Source of the DNA: Lachnospiraceae bacterium
GTDB taxonomy: Bacteria; Bacillota; Clostridia; Lachnospirales; Lachnospiraceae
Assembly (NCBI GenBank): GCA_017465475.1
Contig: JAFTWC010000045.1
Coordinates: 1-36,927 of the forward strand
Length of the DNA stretch: 36,927 nt
Direction: 5' to 3'
Of the stretch, positions 32,464 through 36,927 are shown piece by piece. Every line of letters starts with the position of its first letter. Positions within the stretch are counted from its first letter, which is position 1. Both the position numbers and the translations under genes were made by a program. A model generated the notes under the pieces. The model did not search any database. It was not told the DNA's origin and saw only the letters and a program-made list of their open reading frames with translations.

Positions 32464-33840
32464 ATGAGCAATACAAAAGTCAGAGATATGACCAAAGGCA
32501 GTCCCATGAAACTGCTTCTGTTATTTTCCCTTCCGGTTCTTTTGGGGAATGTGTTCCAGCAACTATACAATATGGTAGATACCATTATCGTAGGAAGATA
32601 TTTAGGGTATCAGGCGTTGGCGGCGGTGGGCACCACCGGTTCCTTAAACTTTCTGGTACTGGGCTTTGCCAATGGCCTTACCAGCGGATTTGCGGTGTTG
32701 GTGGCGCAACGATTCGGAGCAAAGGATGAAGCCGGACTGAAAAAAGCGGAAGCCAGTGCAGTGGCGTTAAGTGTGGGATTTACGGTGGTGATTACACTGC
32801 TTGCGCTACTTACAGCCAGACCGCTCCTTACACTGATCCATACACCGGAGGATATTATCGGGGATGCAGTGACCTATATCAGTATTATTTACGCCGGTAT
32901 CGCAGCTATCATGATGTATAATCTTCTCGCATGTTTCCTGCGTGCAGTGGGCGACAGCAAAAGTCCGCTGTACTTTTTGATTATTTCCTCACTCCTTAAT
33001 ATTGTACTGGATATTGTATTGATCCGGTATGCACATATGGGAGTGGCAGGTGCGGCACTGGCAACGGTGATTTCCCAGTTGGTATCCGGTATTTGCTGCT
33101 TGTTTTATATTCGAAAAAAGTATCCGATTTTGCATTTATCCAAAGAGGATTTTAAAGCACCGGTATCCATGTACCGGAGACACCTTAATATCGGTCTTCC
33201 TATGGCATTTCAGTTTTGTATTACCGCCATCGGTACGGTAGTGGTGCAGGGAGCGCTGAATTTGTTCGGAACTGCAAAGATTGCTGCTTTCACGGCGGCA
33301 TGTAAAGCAGAGCAGCTGGTGACCCAGCCGGCATTAACCTTCGGTGTGGCTATGGCCAATTATTCCGGACAGAATATGGGCGCGGGCCGCACGGATCGAA
33401 TCAAAGAAGGTGTGGCAAAGTGTACCATGCTGACCTTGATTTGCGCGGTGATTTCCATGGTGATTCTGTTTGTGCTGGGAGAGCCGATTACGAAGTTGTT
33501 TATGACTTCGGAAGAAATGGATGCTATGGTAATCGAAGAGATTCTTGCTTCGGCACAGTTGTATTTACGTCAGGCAGCGATATTTTTCCCGTTCTTAAAC
33601 ATGATTTTTGTGTACCGGAATGTATTGCAGGGCATCGGCAGAAGCTTTATGCCTCTTATGGGTGGTGTGTTCGAACTCATTACCCGTGTGGCAGCGTCTT
33701 ACATTTTGCCGGGCCTCATCGGATACCGCGGAATTTGTCTGGCGGGCCCTCTTGCATGGATTTCGGCAGCGGTGCCGCTTGGAATCGCGTATTATTATAT
33801 GCGGAAGCGAAACTTCTACTTGATTGAATCCGGGAAATAG
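32464..33840 (+). CDS. MATE-family efflux transporter
   Basis: 458 residues, 12 membrane helices, usual MATE length. N-terminal signature M-T-K-G-S-P-M-K-L-L-L-L-F-S-L-P-V-L-L-G-N-V-F-Q-Q and N-M-V-D-T-I-I-V-G-R-Y-L-G, then A-V-G-T-T-G-S and a second inverted half with Q-N-M-G-A-G-R. Expected to be an Na+ or H+ antiporter exporting drugs or metabolites across the membrane. Its start (RBS GAGGTG, 7 nt spacing) lies about 105 nt from a consensus promoter; a terminator closes the single-gene unit. Confidence 0.95.
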   Translation: MSNTKVRDMTKGSPMKLLLLFSLPVLLGNVFQQLYNMVDTIIVGRYLGYQALAAVGTTGSLNFLVLGFANGLTSGFAVLVAQRFGAKDEAGLKKAEASAVALSVGFTVVITLLALLTARPLLTLIHTPEDIIGDAVTYISIIYAGIAAIMMYNLLACFLRAVGDSKSPLYFLIISSLLNIVLDIVLIRYAHMGVAGAALATVISQLVSGICCLFYIRKKYPILHLSKEDFKAPVSMYRRHLNIGLPMAFQFCITAIGTVVVQGALNLFGTAKIAAFTAACKAEQLVTQPALTFGVAMANYSGQNMGAGRTDRIKEGVAKCTMLTLICAVISMVILFVLGEPITKLFMTSEEMDAMVIEEILASAQLYLRQAAIFFPFLNMIFVYRNVLQGIGRSFMPLMGGVFELITRVAASYILPGLIGYRGICLAGPLAWISAAVPLGIAYYYMRKRNFYLIESGK

Positions 33841-33848
33841 GCTATACT

Positions 33849-33882
33849 AAAAGAGTGCCGATTCAGTTGGCACTCTTTTGAT
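33849..33882 (+). terminator. Terminator after the MATE gene
   Basis: AAAAGAGTGCC (33849-33859) / GGCACTCTTTT (33869-33879). Confidence 0.85.
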
Positions 33883-34011
33883 AGTATTCGGCGGAAGGCG
33901 CGAATTTGTTGGGGAAACAGCAGATTCGCAGCACTAATTCGGAGGGAAAATGCTCTGAAAAGTGTTTTCATATAGAACAGAAAATTAATAATCCGAAAGG
34001 AAGGTAATGAT

Positions 34012-35436
34012 ATGGCAACAAAAAAGGCAGAACCGACAAAGGACAAAAAGGGCACAAAGCCGAGTAAGAATGCATGGTTAAAGTATTCTGAGAAGGATAA
34101 GAAGGCTGTGTTTGATTTTGCAGAAGGATATCGTAAGTTTATTTCCGATTGTAAGACCGAGCGCGAGTGCGTGGACGAGGTACTTCGTCAGGCAAAGGCA
34201 GAAGGGTATGTGGATTTAAAGGATGCCATTGCAAAGAATACGGCACTTAAGGCAGGCGATAAGGTCTATGTGAATCACATGGGAAAGGCAGTTGCTCTTT
34301 TCTTAATCGGTGAAGAACCGATGGAGAATGGTATGAAGCTTCTCGGCGCCCACATTGATTCCCCGCGTCTTGACTTAAAGCAGGTGCCGTTTTATGAGGA
34401 TACGGAGATGGCAATGTTAGATACCCATTACTACGGCGGTATCAAGAAGTATCAGTGGGTAACTCTTCCTCTTGCTCTCCACGGTGTGGTGGTAAAGAAG
34501 GACGGCACGGTGGTAAATGTAGTGATCGGAGAGAAGGATACGGACCCGGTGGTGGGTATTACCGATCTTCTTGTTCACTTGTCCGCAAAGCAGATGGAAA
34601 AGAACGCTGCAAAGGTAGTAGAGGGTGAAGACTTAAATATTTTAGTGGGAAGTATTCCGCTTGAAGGCGAGGAGAAGGAAGCGGTAAAGAGCAATATCCT
34701 TGCCATGTTAAAGGACAAGTATGACATCGAAGAAGATGATTTTGTATCTGCGGAAATTGAAGCGGTTCCGGCAGGTGCGGCAAGAGAATTTGGTATCGAC
34801 CGCAGCATGATTATGGGTTACGGCCACGATGACCGCGTGTGTGCATATCCGTCCTTAAAGGCATTGTTTGCACTGAAGAAGGTGGATCGTACCGCAGTTT
34901 GTATTTTAGTAGACAAGGAAGAAATCGGCAGTGTGGGTGCAACCGGTATGCATTCCCGTTTCTTTGAAAATGCGGTAGCTGAGGTCATGAACCTGTGCGG
35001 AGACTATTCTGAGCTTAAGGTGCGTCGTGCCCTTTCTAATTCCCAGATGCTCTCATCTGACGTAAGTGCGGCATTTGATCCGAACTATCCGTCTGTCAGC
35101 GAAAAGAAGAATACCGCTTACTTTGGCAAGGGTCTTGTATTTAACAAATACACCGGTTCCCGGGGAAAGTCCGGCTCCAATGATGCCAATGCGGAGTATA
35201 TGGCAAGACTGCGTGCCGCACTGGATGCCCACAAGGTAACCTTCCAGACTTCTGAGCTTGGTCGCGTGGACGAAGGCGGCGGCGGAACCATCGCTTACAT
35301 TATGGCAAACTATGGTATGGAAGTTATCGATAGTGGTGTTGCGGTGCTTAACATGCATGCTCCGTGGGAGATTATCAGCAAGTCTGATTTATACGAAGCA
35401 TATTGCGGTTATGTGGCATTTTTAAAGGAGATATAA
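34012..35436 (+). CDS. M18-family metalloaminopeptidase
   Basis: 474 residues, as expected for clostridial M18 (aminopeptidase I/aspartyl aminopeptidase). Two-metal site residues: His114 in G-A-H-I-D-S-P-R-L-D, Asp273 in G-H-D-D-R, the Glu pair in D-K-E-E-I-G-S (about 305), Asp in S-S-D-V-S-A-A-F-D-P, and His449 in N-M-H-A-P-W-E. It removes N-terminal residues from peptides in the cytoplasm; no signal peptide. The first ~20 residues are a Lys-rich extension. RBS AAAGGAAGG. The dUTPase-like gene follows after 6 nt. Confidence 0.95.
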   Translation: MATKKAEPTKDKKGTKPSKNAWLKYSEKDKKAVFDFAEGYRKFISDCKTERECVDEVLRQAKAEGYVDLKDAIAKNTALKAGDKVYVNHMGKAVALFLIGEEPMENGMKLLGAHIDSPRLDLKQVPFYEDTEMAMLDTHYYGGIKKYQWVTLPLALHGVVVKKDGTVVNVVIGEKDTDPVVGITDLLVHLSAKQMEKNAAKVVEGEDLNILVGSIPLEGEEKEAVKSNILAMLKDKYDIEEDDFVSAEIEAVPAGAAREFGIDRSMIMGYGHDDRVCAYPSLKALFALKKVDRTAVCILVDKEEIGSVGATGMHSRFFENAVAEVMNLCGDYSELKVRRALSNSQMLSSDVSAAFDPNYPSVSEKKNTAYFGKGLVFNKYTGSRGKSGSNDANAEYMARLRAALDAHKVTFQTSELGRVDEGGGGTIAYIMANYGMEVIDSGVAVLNMHAPWEIISKSDLYEAYCGYVAFLKEI

Positions 35437-35442
35437 GACACT

Positions 35443-35976
35443 ATGACATTTGATTATCCGAGCGCACCGCGGATTGCAGCCTTTTCGAAAGTCAGCAAGG
35501 AGCGGTTTGCAGCAGATTTTTCCGATGCGTTTCCTAATGAAGCAGGTCGTGCGGAGGAGATTTTTGAGAACTTAAAGCTTCCGGTCAGAGCCACTACAGG
35601 CTCTGCCGGATATGATTTCTTTATGCCGGTAACGGTTACCTTAAACCCGGGAGAGACGGCAAAGATTCCTACCGGAATCCGGGCAGAGATGGCAGAGAGT
35701 TTTGTACTTATGTTGTTTCCGAGAAGCGGTCTCGGGTTTAAGTATCGCTTGCAGTTAAACAATACCGTAGGTGTGATTGACAGCGATTACTTCTATTCCG
35801 ATAACGAAGGACATATTTTTGTAAAGGTAACCAACGATTCCAACGAAGGAAAGACGGTTGTGTTAGAAGCCGGAACCGGCTTTGCCCAGGGGATTTTCCT
35901 CCCTTACGGCATTACCGTAGACGATGCTGCAGAAGGAAAGCGAAACGGCGGATTCGGCAGTACCACGAAGAAGTAA
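35443..35976 (+). CDS. dUTPase-family nucleotidohydrolase
   Basis: 177 residues. All five trimeric dUTPase motifs can be placed: G-S-A-G-Y-D-F (motif 1), P-R-S-G-L-G (2), N-T-V-G-V-I-D-S-D-Y with the catalytic Asp (3), G-T-G-F-A-Q-G (4, with Gly-rich change from R-I-A-Q) and N-G-G-F-G-S-T (5). It hydrolyses dUTP (or a related dNTP) to the monophosphate, limiting uracil in DNA. The ~45-residue N-terminal extension and an insertion between motifs 3 and 4 (Y-S-D-N-E-G-H) set it apart from short bacterial Dut. RBS AAGGAG overlaps the end of the peptidase gene, so the two are co-transcribed. A terminator follows at 36076. Confidence 0.88.
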   Translation: MTFDYPSAPRIAAFSKVSKERFAADFSDAFPNEAGRAEEIFENLKLPVRATTGSAGYDFFMPVTVTLNPGETAKIPTGIRAEMAESFVLMLFPRSGLGFKYRLQLNNTVGVIDSDYFYSDNEGHIFVKVTNDSNEGKTVVLEAGTGFAQGIFLPYGITVDDAAEGKRNGGFGSTTKK

Positions 35977-36075
35977 AATCGTTTTGTGGGTAGATTTTGT
36001 TGAGAATCGGCAAGAATCGGTAACATTGAGAAGATTTGAAAAGAGTCGGTAAGACTTGATAAAGAGTGAAACAGG
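35977..36075 (+). other. Short gap with degenerate direct repeats
   Basis: Contains loosely repeated AGAATCGGCA / AGAATCGGTA / AGAGTCGGTA (about 36002-36050). No ORF or promoter recognised. Confidence 0.4.
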
Positions 36076-36106
36076 CAGCGTGTCCATAAGGACACGCTGT
36101 TTTTTG
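36076..36106 (+). terminator. Terminator after the dUTPase-like gene
   Basis: CAGCGTGTCC (36076-36085) / GGACACGCTG (36090-36099), ATAA loop, then six T. Confidence 0.95.
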
Positions 36107-36137
36107 CTTTATAGGAAATTGCGCATTTCCTATAAAG
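36107..36137. repeat. 13-bp perfect palindrome, REP-like
   Basis: CTTTATAGGAAAT (36107-36119) / complement (36125-36137), loop TGCGC. It follows the terminator directly and begins a GC-rich stretch (36143-36226) unlike the surroundings, ending in another hairpin, AGAGTCCGC (36206-36214) / complement (36218-36226). Looks like a dispersed repetitive extragenic element. Confidence 0.6.
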
Positions 36138-36205
36138 TAAAAAACGCTCCGCGGGATGCGCACTCACGCGATTGGAAGATGTCGCATGCGACCGCGCACG
36201 GCGCG

Positions 36206-36226
36206 AGAGTCCGCAAAGCGGACTCT
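36206..36226 (+). repeat. 9-bp GC-rich hairpin with T-rich tail
   Basis: AGAGTCCGC / GCGGACTCT with an AAA loop, followed by TTGTTC. Right end of the GC-rich element. Confidence 0.6.
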
Positions 36227-36299
36227 TTGTTCTGGGGAGTTGGGGAAGAAAAAGGAGATGGCCTAATTTTGGGTGGTGGCAGAAGAGCTTTTTTGAGGA

Positions 36300-36719
36300 G
36301 TGCCATGATAAGATTTGCTGCGAGGGATGTCATGGTACAAAAATTGAGCTGTTTTGAGAAAGTACCATGAGGAATCCATGAAAAGAGGGATGTCATGGTA
36401 CAAAAATTGAACTGTTTTGAGAAAGTACCATGAGAAATATGAATGGGAAGCTATATCATGGTACAAGAGAAGAAGAAGAAAGGATTTTGTACCATGAGAA
36501 AACTACAAATGGAGATTATCATGGTATGAGAACAGAAAGGAAATGAGATTTGTACCATGAAGAGAATGGAAGAATGGGAAGTTCATGGTAAAAGACTAGA
36601 CATTTGAAAAACTGTGTACCATGAGGAAAATGAAAAGTAGGGAATCTCATGGTACAAGTCGAAAGTGGGGATGATTTTGTACCATGACGAGCAAGAAAAG
36701 TGGAGAATCTCATGGTAAA
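36300..36719. repeat. Array of 14 alternating half-sites at 31-32 bp steps
   Basis: TCATGGTAC (plus) and GTACCATGA (its complement) alternate. 8-bp cores start at 36300 (GTGCCATG, degenerate), 36331, 36362, 36394, 36425, 36457, 36489, 36520 (ends T), 36552, 36584 (ends A), 36616, 36648, 36679, 36711 (ends A). Steps are 31 or 32 bp throughout, mean about 31.6, i.e. three turns of B-DNA. The flanking T (before) or A (after) is present at all 14. Only the first two spacers resemble each other (ATTGA[G/A]CTGTTTTGAG); the others differ, mostly purine-rich. Confidence 0.9.
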
Positions 36720-36730
36720 AGCAAGAATTG

Positions 36731-36927
36731 TTAGTTGGTAGGAAGCGAAATAGCCCAACGAAAAGAGGAAAAAGCAAGAATCGTTGGGTGCCAAGAAGCG
36801 AAATAGCCCAACGAAAAGAGAAAAAATCAAGAATCGTTGGGTGCCAAGAAGCGAAATAGCCCAACGAAAAGAGGAAAAAGCAAGAATCGTTGGGTGCCAA
36901 GAAGCGAAATAGCCCAACGAAAAGAGA
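36731..36927. repeat. 53-bp tandem repeat, 3.7 copies, running off the window
   Basis: Units begin at 36731, 36784, 36837 and 36890 (last one cut at 36927). Units 2 and 3 differ at two positions; unit 1 has a divergent first dozen bases. Each full unit carries inverted arms CGTTGGG (for example 36782-36788) and CCCAACG (36807-36813), with GAAGCGAAATAG between them and a purine-rich link (AAAAGAGGAAAAAGCAAGAAT) shortened here in description to its A/G-rich nature. Starts 12 bp after the last CATGGTAA half-site. Confidence 0.92.

Noticed and set aside
36300-36719. CRISPR array
   Set aside because: Repeats are 8-9 bp, alternate in orientation and are separated by 22-24 bp; no cas genes are in the window.
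36263-36917. Minus-strand open frames across the repeat arrays
   Set aside because: They exist because the purine-rich plus strand leaves few stops on the other strand; the 53-bp period is not a multiple of three, there is no RBS, and the products are frame-shifted versions of the same DNA repeat.

Overview
The window looks like the chromosome of a Gram-positive, low-to-mid GC Clostridia member, most likely a Lachnospiraceae-type gut anaerobe. The basis is inference from gene content and style: strong AGGAGG-type ribosome binding sites, GatCAB amidotransferase, an agr-type cyclic-peptide quorum-sensing locus with a Lachnospiraceae-like AgrD, many P/T-linker lipoproteins, EF-hand/leucine-rich surface lipoproteins, and maltose-type ABC permeases without a local ATPase. 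No tRNA, rRNA, CRISPR array, transposase or integrase was seen.

Layout. 1-1240: AT-rich accessory patch with the 3' end of a DUF4300 gene, a type I toxin-antitoxin relic (antisense RNA with a consensus promoter plus a 17-codon toxin remnant) and a small orphan ORF. 1365-4433: HelD-like helicase fused to a GH31 alpha-glucosidase N-terminal domain. 4536-5885 (minus): secreted LysM protein, the only substantial minus-strand gene. 6159-9724: membrane Ser/Thr kinase, HTH protein, PH-like protein and a small ORF. 9858-10874: XRE regulator with a palindromic operator over its promoter. 10902-15044: a type III toxin-antitoxin (ToxN/AbiQ) directly abutting gatCAB. 15149-16725: ilvN-ilvC.

16875-27047 is the most coherent system. 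It comprises a LytTR response regulator, a GHKL sensor kinase, a 47-aa AgrD peptide precursor not previously called as an ORF, AgrB, a Cys-rich secreted protein, two nearly identical DUF5050-type lipoproteins, a solute-binding lipoprotein, two ABC permeases and a small membrane protein. Gaps are short, the first strong terminator comes after the last gene, and the agrD promoter carries an ACTGCAA direct repeat with 21-bp spacing next to an extended -10. This suggests one quorum-controlled transcript of about 8 kb. A second promoter (27135) then drives another solute-binding lipoprotein and an EF-hand/leucine-rich lipoprotein.

31057-31950 is an AraC DNA-binding domain fused to a RelA/SpoT-type HD domain with altered metal ligands. 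32464-35976 holds a MATE transporter, an M18 aminopeptidase and a dUTPase-family protein.

The last ~950 bases hold no credible gene but three layers of repeats. These are GC-rich palindromes; an array of 14 alternating half-sites (TCATGGTAC / GTACCATGA) stepping 31-32 bp, i.e. three helical turns, over 36300-36718; and a 53-bp tandem repeat (36731-36927) with CGTTGGG/CCCAACG arms that runs off the window. The half-sites are kept while the sequence between them has diverged, which makes this array the most unusual element seen here.
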